Below the pieces are notes generated by a model. The model worked only from the letters and a program-made list of their open reading frames with translations, searched no databases and was not told the DNA's origin. The position numbers and the translations under genes were made by a program. Shown piece after piece: positions 1-10,322 of a DNA stretch of 64,000 nt; position 1 is the stretch's first letter; the number at the start of each line of letters is the position of its first letter. The stretch is from positions 2,628,718 to 2,692,717 of the forward strand of contig OZ017768.1 of NCBI GenBank assembly GCA_963969345.1, in the 5' to 3' direction. The stretch comes from Turbatrix aceti. Lineage: Eukaryota > Nematoda > Chromadorea > Rhabditida > Panagrolaimidae.

Positions 1-220
1 GTTGTGTTTGTTTTCTTCCGTACCACGTACTGCTTCATCAACACTGCCTTCTAGCATTGCTACAGTTTATTTCGCTCTGCCAATGATTCACGACTTCTGG
101 TGGTGCTAGCAGTCATAAATTACGCTCCAGTCGTCGACTATACGACACGTGATGGCGAGCGTCAGGACCCATTCTTCCTTCTATCCCGCATAATCGCCAA
201 CCATAATTTTTATTAAAACC
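1..220. other. Upstream region of the BRE-5-like gene
   Basis: No open frame here looks coding. It is the 5' flank of the glycosyltransferase that starts at 221 and may contain its promoter. I see no convincing TATA box or trans-splice acceptor. Confidence 0.4.
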
Positions 221-1464
221 ATGAGTACCAGATACGATGATGCCGAGTTGCTCTCGCTTCTCTCTATCAGTCGCCGCCGAACGACGTGGCGTCATCTGAG
301 ACGACGTCTGAGAATCCACCGAAACAGCTGGCAGAAATCAGTTGCTGGCTGTGGAATTTTTTTCTTTGCCATCACGGTTTTCTGGGCGCTGGGATTGTCA
401 GATTTTTTATTTGAAAAATCTTTTGACGATTTCGTATGGCCACCCTACGTGGATGTGAGGGAGCAGGTTGTCCGGCAGATACTCGGTAAGCCTGCGGAGT
501 TCAGGTTCGTCAACAACTGGCTGGATTTTGTCCCGGTACTCGAACCGACATGTTCTCCGATTACGCGACGTCGATGGCTTCATATCATTGTTAAAACCGC
601 TCCGCATAGAGTTGCTGTGAGTTTTACAAAATGTTCTATTGAAATTAAAAATTTGGATTTCAACATCTAACATTTCCTATTTTTTGCCTTGAATCAATTT
701 TTTTTTTGCAGAACCGCGACGCGATACGCGCAACGATCGGCAAAATCCGTCAGCTGGGAAAATTCAAAATCCGTACCATCTTTGTCCTCGGCATGCTAAC
801 ACCCCACGACCACAAAATCTACGGGGACATCCTGCCTGCCGAGCAGCGGCAATTTGATGACCTCTTGGTCGGAGACTTTATCGATCACTACCGTAACAAC
901 ACGTACAAACTGCTCTACGCTCTTCGCTACACCCAAAATTACTGTATGTCAGGATCGGTGCCTTACGTCTTTCTCGTCGACGACGATTACCTCATCTCGC
1001 TACCAAATTTGCTCGTTGAGGTCGAAAAACATCCACCAAATGAGAGAATGTACCTTGGATGGCGTTTTGATACCTCACCTTTTCGTCTGACGTTTCAAAA
1101 GCATAGGGTATCTCTGTCTGAATATCCCTATGCGGCATATCCACCGTACATCTCGGCAGGTGCTGTACTGCTTACGGGACAGACGGTGAGGGAGTTTTAC
1201 CTCGCTGTACAGCATACAAAGCTTTTTCGCATGGATGACGTCTATACCGGTATACTCGCATACTTTCTCGGAATTTCACCCCAACACAGCGATCTCTTTC
1301 ACTTTTGGTCAACGACTAAGAATGCCAATCCTATGGACGATTTTCTCGGCAAGACTATAGCAATTCATGGATTTTCGTCTCGGGAAATACTAAAGTGGTC
1401 GCCGCTTATCAATAGGAATCTTTCGATGGATGATACTGCCACGTCGGGTGGTGTTGCTCTCTGA
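221..1464 (+). CDS. bre-5: BRE-5/brainiac-like beta-1,3-glycosyltransferase (GT31)
   Basis: Two exons, 221-616 and 712-1464, joined in phase 0 by a GTGAGT donor and a TTTGCAG acceptor, give 382 aa. The protein is a type II Golgi membrane enzyme: short basic cytosolic tail, one membrane segment at about residues 41-60, then a lumenal catalytic domain. GT31 hallmarks are the 'IIVKTAPHRVA' strand followed by 'NRDAIRATIGK' across the splice junction, the metal-binding DDD at about 222-224 in 'FLVDDDY', then 'YLGWRFDTSPFR' and 'YPPYISAGAVLL'. The last two motifs point to the brainiac/BRE-5 branch, which adds a beta-1,3-linked amino sugar during arthro-series glycolipid synthesis. In C. elegans bre-5 is needed for glycolipids recognised by Bt crystal toxin (known for the family, not shown here). 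Assignment to bre-5 rather than another GT31 member is from remembered family motifs. Confidence 0.78.
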
Positions 1465-2290
1465 TAGTATTGCTGTTTCTGTTTTTGTTTCATTACGCGT
1501 AACTGACGGCTTGTTTTTTTTCATGGCTTACAGATATTTTTTTTTGTTAATAAAAAAATTGTATTATATCCAGAGTTGTTCGATGCTCACCAAATTGCTC
1601 CTGCTCACTGCTCGCTCCTGCTCAGCTCACGAGCGCGAGCGGAGCGAGCGCGTAAATTTTAGGTACTCAAAGAGCATGAGCAGAGCGAGCACGAAAAATT
1701 GAATTGCTCAAAGAGCGTGAGCAGAGCGAGCAAGAGAAATTTTTAAAATGAGCACTGCGCACTATAAATTTAGTGCTACAAATACTAAAATACTGGTAGT
1801 TTCGATAAAAAACACCATGTTGGGGGTATCTCCAAGGAGTATACGGTCTTTCTTTTAGTGAGGAACTGAATTTTGGCTCAAAATTCACATTTTTATGTGT
1901 GAGCCATGTTTGCTCATTGCTCGCTCCTGCTCGACTCACGAGCGTGAGCAGAGCAAGAGCAGACGATCTGAGAATAAAAGAGCGCGAGCGGAGCGAGCGC
2001 GAAAATTTTAGGAACTCAAAGAGCATGAGCAGAGCGAGCACGAAAAATTGAGTTGCTCAAAGAGCGCGAGCAGAGCGAGCGCTGAAAATTGCCGAATTAA
2101 ACAACTCTGATTATATCTAATGGAAAAAAGTTGCAAGTGGAGAGAAGGGTATAAAACATAGATCAAACTCAAACATTCATTTTGTAAATTTTTTTGACGC
2201 GGTGGCGCCCGGCGCCATAACTTTTGTGTTTAAGGGTTGAATTTTAAGCAAAAAATTAAAACTTATGACGCCACAAATAGGGTTTTGTAA
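1465..2290. repeat. GAGCGAGCG low-complexity repeat, two long copies
   Basis: After the glycosyltransferase stop, a block of about 150-180 bases occurs twice, at about 1575-1736 and 1905-2088. Each copy runs from 'TTGCTC..TGCTCGCTCCTG' through 'GAGCGCGAGCGGAGCGAGCG' and 'CAAAGAGCATGAGCAGAGCG' to an 'AAAAATT' end. Within a copy the left part is inverted relative to the right part, so each can fold. Between the copies lies unrelated sequence (1737-1904). No gene is visible from 1465 to 4597. Confidence 0.7.
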
Positions 2291-2337
2291 TGATATAAGA
2301 CGCAGACCTTAAAAATTTTTTTCTACCTTGGTTTTTT
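2291..2337 (+). repeat. Outer inverted repeat, left copy (47 bp)
   Basis: This 47-bp stretch, beginning 'TGATATAAGACGCAGACCTT', is repeated without mismatch on the opposite strand at 3906-3952. The pair encloses 1.6 kb that includes the fold-back element at 2692-3581. No target-site duplication is visible outside the two copies. Confidence 0.85.
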
Positions 2338-2691
2338 CTGCATATTTTTAAAATTTTACTTCTAGAAGAAGTTTGACGCATGAAAAACGACATTTTTTTA
2401 CATGGCTTCAAAAATTTCAATCACTTCACCTTTTTGCGTCATTTTGGCTACAAAACTTCTGAACTATTTTACAGAAGTAAAATGCTGAAAAATCAACGTT
2501 TTTCCTGCCGACACTTGGGCAAGAAGTTAATTCGCATTTATTGTGATAAAATCGAACAATGGTTTGTAACGCCACGTTTTATTAAAATACGTTATTTTTG
2601 TACAATTCGTTGATGCACTGGGAGCTCATTTCATTTACTTGCGTTTCATTTTCATTTTCTTCTTTGCAACGAACAAAAAACACAAAAAGAA

Positions 2692-3581
2692 ACAAAAACA
2701 GTGATACAGGCATCATTGTTTTTGCCTGCATCACTGCATCACGAACGAGCAAGGCAATTTGGCCAACTCCGCCAAATCGCCTTGCTCGTGATGCAGTGAT
2801 GCGATTTGGCGTATTTGGCCAAATCGCCCGCTGCGAGAGTACTCGACGCGCACGCAACCAGAAGTTGAGCGAGCTTTTTTTGCGTTTGTTTTTTGAAAGT
2901 GATATCTGTTCGTCGGCATTTTTCGTGTATTCATAGTTGTTTCTTCGTTTTGGCCTTTTCCAATGTTATTAAGCTCAGTCTGGCGAGTCCAAACCGTTGT
3001 TTATCTGAGTTGATTGCTTTACTGCAAAGCTCAGTACATCGCTTCAAAATCATCAATTTTTTTCTGGATCTAAAAGTGAACGTTTTTGAGTTTATACAAC
3101 ACTGCGACCTACTCTACACTCGGCGGGAAAACCAAAACAACCAAAAAACTCAAAAACGTTCACTTTTGGATCCAGAATGATTGAAAATGCATAAAAAAAT
3201 TTGATGTTTTTGAAGCGATGTACTGAGCTTTGCAGTAAAGCAATCAACTCAGATAAACAACGGTTTGGACTCGCCAGACTGAGCTTAATAACATTGGAAA
3301 AGGCCAAAACGAAGAAACAACTATGAATACACGAAAAATGCCGACGAACAGATATCACTTTCAAAAAACAAACGCAAAAAAAGCTCGCTCAACTTCTGGT
3401 TGCGTGCGCGTCGAGTACTCTCGCAGCGGGCGATTTGGCCAAATACGCCAAATCGCGCAAATCGCATCACTGCATCACGAGCAAGGCGATTTGGCGGAGT
3501 TGGCCGATTTGGCGGAGTTGGCCAAATCGCCTTGCTCGTGATGCAGTGATGCAGGCAAAAACAGTGATGACTGTTTTTGTT
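2692..3581. mobile_element. Fold-back (giant palindrome) element
   Basis: Left arm about 2692-3092 and right arm about 3146-3581 are near-perfect reverse complements over roughly 400 bp, separated by a loop of about 50 bp. The right arm has about 19 extra bases near 3180-3200. Identical 90-plus-residue open frames on opposite strands (near 2893-3180 and 3092-3364) are a by-product of this symmetry and have no domain. The outer part of each arm contains smaller inverted blocks around 'GGCGATTTGGC' and 'GTGATGCAGTGATGC'. It resembles a non-autonomous fold-back or MITE-type element; no transposase is visible. Confidence 0.85.
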
Positions 3582-3905
3582 CGGTTTTCTTCATTTTTGC
3601 GTATAAAGAATATTTATAGGAGTTATGAACAAGAAAAAAGCAAATATTCATACCTGCCAGTACAGAATAACAAATACATCAAAAATATATCGAATTGCGT
3701 CAAATCGATGAAATGACGTATGCATGGATGTTATAATCTATTTTTTGTCCAATTTTCCTTCGATATCGTTATTTGAACAAGTGTTTTCAAAAAACACCAA
3801 AAAAGAGTTGTTTTACGCCGAGGCCCAAACTCAGACGTTATTTTGACATAAAACACAAAAATCTGAAATCTGTGACGTCACAATTCGTGACTGAAAAAAC
3901 GTTCA

Positions 3906-3952
3906 AAAAAACCAAGGTAGAAAAAAATTTTTAAGGTCTGCGTCTTATATCA
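3906..3952 (-). repeat. Outer inverted repeat, right copy (47 bp)
   Basis: Exact reverse complement of 2291-2337. The sequence from 3953 to 4597 has no convincing gene; an open frame on the minus strand (3931-4287) is compositionally odd and matches no family I know. A run of nine C bases lies near 4421. Confidence 0.85.
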
Positions 3953-4597
3953 CCACTGAAAGGAGGTAGCACCGGAAGAAAAGAAGCGCGGAAGGACAAA
4001 TGACTCACCGAACGCGCTCGTGGGCGCGAGTTTGAGGCGAGTCGTCGAAAAACGATTATTAACGGTTTAGTACTCACAACAAGTAACAAGTAGGAAATAA
4101 CAACAACAAAAGGCCAGAGGAGAAGAAAAGCGTAGCCCAAAAACGGGACACAACTACTGCGCTCCCGTTTATAGGCTACGCTCCGAGAGCGCAGGGTTGG
4201 ACTCCCGCCATCGCGGGAGGACCGGGACATGCGTGCGCATTGCGAGGGAAAATACGCTTGCGGAGCGACAGTTTTGAAAAAAATCACGACAAATCTTACA
4301 ACAGAATTTTCACTGTTTTTATTTTTTTTAAGAATAATAACCCTACTTTTTTTGAGAAAAGACTCGAACGCAAAATGTTTACAAGTTCAAAGTCTAGTAT
4401 CTTCATCCAGTTCAAGGTACCCCCCCCCCATCGTCACCGACTTTGGCTCCAACGACAAATCCTAGAGGTTACACCTTGAGTATGTCGTCACACTACGATT
4501 GATAACACTATTTTCGGGGTGCGTCAGCGTCAAACAGTATCGCATAAAAGTCGTTACAAAGCTGACGATAGCATCAGTTCAAAGTTAAACGATCATC

Positions 4598-5145
4598 ATG
4601 TCAAAGATCCTTTTCATTGTTATTGTTATTGGATTTTTTGTTTGCGGCTTGGTAGCCGACAAAAAATGTGCCGACCCCGCTGCCTTGTTTTATCCTTACA
4701 CAGAACGGTGCTTTTCATTCGGTACTGATGCCAGCGACTTTCAATGGGCGCAAGACAACTGCAACCAGCAAAACGGACATTTAGCATCCGTTCACACAGC
4801 TCATGAAAACATTTTTCTGCAAGGTAAGTTTTTTTTTCTTTATTGAAAAGTCAGGTAAATTGTTTTTTAGATGAGGTCATTGCCTTTGCCGAACAAACAC
4901 AAAACGTAAAACCAGCGGCTTTCTGGGTTGGTGGAAATTTTTTCAACTTGAAAAACTGGGAATGGACCGACAACTCGGTATTTAACTACAAAGCTTGGGA
5001 CCAAAATCAACCCCAGAGCAACGCTCAACTTCATTGTCTCAGCATCAGCGCCACCAGTGCTCGGTGGTCTGCAAATAATTGCAACAATCATTACCCTTAT
5101 GTTTGCGAAGTGCCTTTGGCTGGCGTTGCAAGTTTTTCCCCATAA
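4598..5145 (+). CDS. Secreted single-domain C-type lectin
   Basis: Exons 4598-4823 and 4871-5145 (GTAAGT donor, TTTTTTAG acceptor, 47-base intron) give 166 aa. A signal peptide of about 20 residues ('MSKILFIVIVIGFFVCGLVA') precedes one C-type lectin-like domain. Visible domain marks are 'CADPAALFYPYTERCFSF', 'QWAQDNCNQQNGHLASVH', 'AAFWVGG', 'WEWTDNSVF', and the final cysteines in 'LHCLSI' and 'YVCEV'. The usual calcium/sugar motifs are not intact: 'NQPQS' stands where EPN or QPD is expected and 'RWSANNC' where WND is expected, so calcium-dependent sugar binding is doubtful. Worm proteins of this type are often gut- or skin-secreted and linked to immunity (family knowledge). It points toward the glycosyltransferase at 5364-7102; a broken copy of this lectin lies at 8301-8436. 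Confidence 0.88.
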
Positions 5146-5363
5146 TAGTATGCAACAAAACTAGAATCAAAAGAAAAACTATATACGCCAACGCCGAGTA
5201 TCGTTAATGGCTTCACGACAACTCTTGCTCCGATGTTGAATATCATTGCCGAAAAAAATAGATAAAAAATTTGTACAAGCAGTAAAAAAGTAAATGATTA
5301 CATAAGCTTGTTCAATATTTATTAGAACAATGCATTTGAGACAAAAGGAAAAACACGACCATA
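5146..5363. other. Convergent intergenic gap
   Basis: About 220 bp between the stop codons of the lectin and the first glycosyltransferase. AT-rich, presumably holding both 3' untranslated regions; no other feature seen. Confidence 0.5.
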
Positions 5364-7102
5364 TCAATCCAATTTTTTGTTCATGTAAAAAGCTTTTTTA
5401 CATAAATGTTTTTTGATCACCTTTGCTACAAAAACCAACAACACGACAATCATTGCCAAACTCATCAAACTCCCGAATAAAACCAATGCCAGGATATCCA
5501 AGTTGTGATAAATCATTGTGTCCATTTTTCTTCCAGATAATTGCAGTTCAGGAAGGGTTTTCATCTCTCCAAGATACTCGACGTATTTGAGAATCTTTTC
5601 CTTTGCCGACATAGGTTTGAGCAAAATCAGTTGTCGTATCCTCATTGCTTGGGCACTCAAGTGTTTCAAATCAGCCAAAACTTCATGAGTCAGAACTCTG
5701 TGAAACTCAATGGACGATTCGAGGAGCAGTCTTTTGTCAAAGATTTTTCCGAATCCATTTCGCACTGCAATCCGGGCATTTGTCCATTGATCGCAGAACA
5801 TGGGTAGCATAAAAATAGGTTTTCCCGCATATACAGCTTCGGTCATGCTGTTGTGACCTCCGTGCGAGATGAACAACTTCATTCGGGGATGTTCCAGGAT
5901 TTTTCGTTGAGGGACCCAATTTACAGTTTTGATATTCCGGTAGCCAGAAGTCAGATTGGCGAAATCAAAATCTCCTTCATCAATTTTGATTAAAAATAGG
6001 TAGTCAGGAATCTTAGCAATGGCCTCGACAAAATGTTTTCTGAATGCGTATGGCAGGTATTTCGTTTCAACAATCGTCCCTAAAGACACAAATATGACGC
6101 CTTTGATTCCGTTTTTCATTTCAGAAGCGAAAGGTTCCTCAAGGGCTTCATCGTTGTTTTGCTCGTCAAGACCAGCTCCACCAATGTAAACCACATTCGG
6201 CAGAACAGGCCGGGGAAACGACAAGAACTCGTCTGTTTCCACAAAAACCAGGTCCGCATCTCGTACAATTTCTCGAACACTCGGAAAATTCTCTCCAAAA
6301 TGTTTTCTAAAAATTAGGTCGATGCGGTTGAATGATCTTTCAAATCTCTGAATGCAGTGATAGTGACTGATAATGTTCCTGATTCGTTGATAGAGAGTCA
6401 TGTCGTCACTCAAATCCGGGTATATCTGGCCGATTGAAGGCACGAAGCTTGAAGGAGTCCATAATCCTAACATCGAGGCCATCCCTTCGGACAAAGCGGT
6501 ACTTGACATCCAAATGAACGACTTGGCTCCGATTACATGTTTCAACGCTGGTCCACAGTAATCTTGCTGTTTGCACATGAAAATGTCATATTTTTCACGC
6601 TTTAGTGAAATCCAAAAATCCTTGTAGTTTTGGAGCATTTCTGAAACAACTTTCTTATTTTATGAATTTGAATTGAAAATAGCATACCGTTACATCGTTC
6701 AATTTTATTGGCATCAAATAGTTCACCTCCTTGGGCAAGGTCCTGCAGAATACCATCATCTGGTGCAAAATGTTTTGTCATTGTTGCAACGCTTTGATGT
6801 ATGCCGCCGGTCATGTTGGTTAGGAATATTCTTGTAGCATGAATTTTCATGGTTAGAGCGTCGGAGCGAACGATGTGGAGTGGCTCTACCAGTGTCTAAA
6901 TTATAAAAGAATTTAATAAATCCAGATGAGTAGACGGATGACTCACCACATTATGACCTCCATCTTTGACTAATATATTAGCCAGCTTAGCGTTTGCCAT
7001 CATGTGACTTTTGCTGATTGTGGGATTGTAAATCAAGATTTTCAGCGAATATCCATAATTAGCAAGTAGAAAAAACGAGATAATAAAAAACACCTGTCGC
7101 AT
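5364..7102 (-). CDS. UDP-glycosyltransferase (UGT), copy 1
   Basis: Exons on the minus strand: 7102-6947, 6895-6688, 6640-5364; all junctions are in phase and encode 546 aa. A signal peptide of about 19 residues begins 'MRQVFFIISFFLLANYGYS'. The likely catalytic His33 lies in 'SKSHMMANAKLANILVKDGG', followed by the typical 'HNVTLVEPL'. The sugar-nucleotide signature is at about 362-410: 'NWVPQRKILEHPRMKLFISH', then 'GGHNSMTEAVYAGKPIFMLP', then 'MFCDQWTNA'. A membrane helix at about 501-530 is followed by a short basic tail ending KKLD, a KKXX ER-retrieval signal. This is a full-length, apparently intact ER enzyme that would move sugars from UDP-sugar onto small lipophilic molecules. The ATG at 7102 was chosen because copy 2 starts at the same residue and the signal peptide follows directly. 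Confidence 0.93.
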
Positions 7103-7135
7103 GTTTGGGATGCATAATTGCTGCACGAAAATTCA

Positions 7136-7145
7136 GTATTTATAC
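7136..7145 (-). promoter_or_regulatory. Putative TATA box of UGT copy 1
   Basis: GTATAAATAC on the minus strand, 34 bp upstream of the ATG. The same ten bases occur 38 bp upstream of the second UGT. If it acts as a TATA box, the 5' untranslated region would be only a few bases. Confidence 0.5.
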
Positions 7146-8300
7146 TGACCATCTCAGACTTGTATACAGTATTTCAGACAAATCTACCGTACTTTATTCT
7201 TAAAAAAAGGCCAAAAAAGGTGTTTCCTACCGACCCAGACAATTGTTTTGCAATTAATTTAATTAATTAAGATACAACCTACCTCTGAGCTGCAGCACAA
7301 ACCAGTTCATCTGCACTTTTATCTGTTTTGTTTTAGGAGACCATTTTTTACAAACTTGGTAACAAGATGTGCTGCACTTTTAGGGCTTAAAAGTGCGACA
7401 ATCAATCAACTATCGCACTAGGTGGTATGCAATGTGGTCTTCCAAAAAACGACTGCTTTAAAAAACAAATTTTGGTGACATCAACAAATCAAGAAGTAGT
7501 GCACTACTTTGTAGGTCGTTGACTGGTGATATATGACGACATTTTGGTGCATGTCAATCTGTTGTATGCAGCCGTGCAGTGCACACCTAGACATACTAAT
7601 AAATGTCGGCGGTTGATAGTGTACTGTAAGACCTGTTGTCTATGTTTTATTGAAAAACACACCGCCCTTTAAGATAAAATATCGGGATCAATTTTTAGCC
7701 CCAATAGGCTTCAAAATCATGAACACACTTGGCAGAAACGGCAAACATCGTCTGTTTCCACGAATTTCAAATCCGGTATTTCTTTTTTTCTTGCACAATT
7801 GTAAATTTTCTCAAAATATTGTTCAAGAAGCAACGTGGAGGCGGTGAGTTGTGCTCAAAAATGCTACCTTGCATGCCTTGCTCCGCAAGAGCGTTCCGCA
7901 GCGCAAGCGCATGCACTCGACGGTCTCGCCGCGATTCACATTTTGGCGGGAAGCCAACCCTCTTTCTCGTCGCAGCATTCGAGCCGCTCGGCTCGGCTCG
8001 GTAGCCCTCGAGCCGAGCATTCGAGCCGCCCGGCTCGGCTCGGTGATCTTCGAGCCAAACATTCGAGCCACTCGGCTCGGCTCGAAGAATTCGAGCCGAG
8101 CATTCGAGCGAGCGGCTCGGTCGACAACTCTGCTTCTATAGAATATACATCTCTCTTATTGTGACCCTTTGTTCAGTTTTATTTGATTTTACCGATAAAC
8201 ACCTATTCTAATTCGTTCTTCGACATCTTCCAAGTGCCGCAACGTGCCGCTTGCGCTTCCGTTTAGTTAAACTCACATAAGAACCTCCGAGATAAATTTT
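7146..8300. repeat. Intergenic region with GAGCCGCTCGG-type repeats
   Basis: The left part is AT-rich, including a TTAATTAA run near 7253-7272, and has no gene. From about 7968 to 8128 short GC-rich repeats appear: a 'CATTCGAGCC' start and a 'CTCGGCTCGG' core recur at roughly 37-bp spacing, each part-palindromic. Open frames on both strands through this block are made of these repeats (Arg/Ala/Ser/Glu rich) and are not considered genes. Confidence 0.7.
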
Positions 8301-8436
8301 TTGCATGTCGACAACTCGGCGTTCAACTACAACTCCGGATAACAATATCAACCCACGAACACAGTGCGCATCAACTTTGCCCGTGCTCGGTGGTCATCGG
8401 CTGACTGCTTCAACAAGTACCCCTAAGTCTGCAAGG
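8301..8436 (+). pseudogene. C-type lectin remnant
   Basis: About 135 bases match the last third of the lectin exon at 4871-5145. One frame reads 'VDNSAFNYNSG' then stop, against 'TDNSVFNYKAWD' in the intact gene; after a frameshift another frame reads 'ARARWSSADCFNKYP', stop, 'VCK', against 'TSARWSANNCNNHYPYVCEV'. At least two stops and a frameshift are present, and no signal peptide or first half is visible. Its position, just downstream of and facing the second UGT, mirrors the intact lectin beside the first UGT, so it is the decayed partner of a duplicated lectin-UGT cassette. Confidence 0.85.
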
Positions 8437-8525
8437 TATGTATGTAAGTAGGCATCTTTTAATTAAATATTTATTTAATAGATATTTATTTATGTCAAAA
8501 CAATACACAAAATAATACAACTGTA

Positions 8526-10275
8526 TTATTCCGATTTTTTGTGCTCAAAAGTACATTGGATTACCTTTTTCCCGATCACCCTTGCTACAAAAATCAACAA
8601 CATGCTAATCACACCCAAATTCAACAGACCCCCAAATAAAACCAATGCCAGGATATCCAAGTTATAATAAATCATTGTGTTCATTTTTCTTCCAGATAAT
8701 TGCAGTTCAGGAAGGGTTTTCATCTCTCCGAGATACTCGACGTATTTGAGAATCTTTTCCTTTGCCGACATAGGTTTGAGCAAAATCAGTTGTCGTATCC
8801 TCATTGCTTGGGCACTCAAGTGTTTCAAATCAGCCAAAACTTCATGAGTCAGAACTCTGTGAAACTCAATGGACGATTCGAGGAGCAGTCTTTTGTCAAA
8901 GATTTTTCCGAATCCATTTCGCACTGCAATCCGGGCATTTGTCCATTGATCGCAGAACATGGGTAGCATAAAAATAGGTTTTCCCGCATATACAGCTTCG
9001 GTCATGCTGTTGTGACCTCCGTGCGAGATGAATAACTTCATTCGGGGATGTTCCAGGATTTTTCGTTGAGGGACCCAATTTACAGTTTTGATATTCCGGT
9101 AGCCAGAAGTCAGATTGGCGAAATCAAAATCTCCTTCATCAATTTTGATTAAAAATAGGTAGTCAGGAATCTTAGCAATGGCCTCGACAAAATGTTTTCT
9201 GAATGCGTATGGCAGGTATTTCGTTTCAACAATCGTCCCTAAAGACACAAATATGACGCCTTTGATTCCGTTTTTCATTTCAGAAGCGAAAGGTTCCTCA
9301 AGGGCTTCATCGTTGTTTTGCTCGTCAAGACCAGCTCCCCCAATATAAACCACATTCGGCACAACAGGCCGGGGAAACGACAAGAACTCATCTGTTTCCA
9401 CAAAAACCAGGTCCGCATCTCGTACAATTTCTCGAACGCTCGGAAAATTCTCTCCAAAATGTTTTCTAAAAATTAGGTCGATGCGGTTGAATGATCTTTC
9501 AAATCTCTGAATGCAGTGATAGTGACTGATAATGTTCCTGATTCGTTGATAGAGAGTCATGTCGTCACTCAAATCCGGGTATATCTGGCCGATTGAAGGC
9601 ACGAAGCTTGAAGGAGTCCATAATCCTGACATCGAGGCCATCCCTTCGGACAAAGCGGTACTTGACATCCAAATGAACGACTTGGCTCCGATTACATGTT
9701 TCAACGCTGGTCCACAATAATCTTGCTGTTTGCACATGAAAATGTCATATTTTTCACGCTTTAGTGAAATCCATAAATCTTTGTAGTTTTTGAGCATTTC
9801 TGAAATTACATAAATTTTGTATTGAATTCCAAACAAAATAAATACCGTGGCATCGTTCAATTTTGACGTCTTCAAACAGTGAGCCTCCTCGTGTAAAGTC
9901 CTGCAGAATTCCATCATCTGGTGCAAAGCTTTTTGTCAAAATTGTATTAACCATGTTTGTAACGCTGTGTTGCGTGCCGACTGTAATGTTTGTTAGAAAT
10001 ATTCTTGTGGCATGAATTTTGATGGTTAGGGCGTCAGAAGGGACATTGTGCAGGGGTTCGAGTAGCGTCTGAATGTTTTTAGGACGTCATAAAATCAGAT
10101 GAGTTAAATGTTGACTTACCACATTATGACCTCCATCTTTGACCAATATATTAGCGAGCTTAGCGTTAGCCATCATGTGACTTTTGCTGATCGTGGGATT
10201 GTAAATCATGATTTTGAGCGAATATCCATGATTAGCAAGTAGAAAAAACAGAAAAATAAAAAATATCTGTCGCAT
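8526..10275 (-). CDS. UDP-glycosyltransferase (UGT), copy 2
   Basis: Exons 10275-10120, 10068-9846 and 9799-8526 encode 550 aa with the same intron positions and phases as copy 1. It has a signal peptide ('MRQIFFIFLFFLLANHGYS'), the 'SKSHMMANAK' catalytic histidine region, the 'NWVPQRKILEHPRMKLFISH' signature, a C-terminal membrane helix and a KKSE tail (KKXX retrieval). The first exon is very similar to copy 1, the second clearly diverged and five codons longer, most of the third almost identical at the DNA level, and the last 50 or so codons diverged again. This pattern suggests gene conversion of the third exon. Function as for copy 1; divergence in exon 2, part of the acceptor-binding half, could give a different substrate (inference). 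Confidence 0.93.
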
Positions 10276-10312
10276 GTTTTCACAATATCGTTGAATTGCG
10301 TCCGAGAGTGGA

Positions 10313-10322
10313 GTATTTATAC
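10313..10322 (-). promoter_or_regulatory. Putative TATA box of UGT copy 2
   Basis: The same GTATAAATAC decamer as upstream of copy 1, 38 bp before the ATG. Confidence 0.5.

Noticed and set aside
2598..3364. Open frames of 90-112 residues on both strands, two with identical N-terminal sequence
   Set aside because: They are the two arms of the fold-back palindrome read on opposite strands; no domain or splice structure.
3931..4287. Minus-strand open frame of 118 residues with a hydrophobic stretch
   Set aside because: Arg/Ser-rich composition, overlaps the outer inverted repeat, no homologous motif or splice support.
7823..8164. Several Arg/Ala/Ser-rich open frames on both strands
   Set aside because: They are translations of the GAGCCGCTCGG tandem repeat, which lacks stops.
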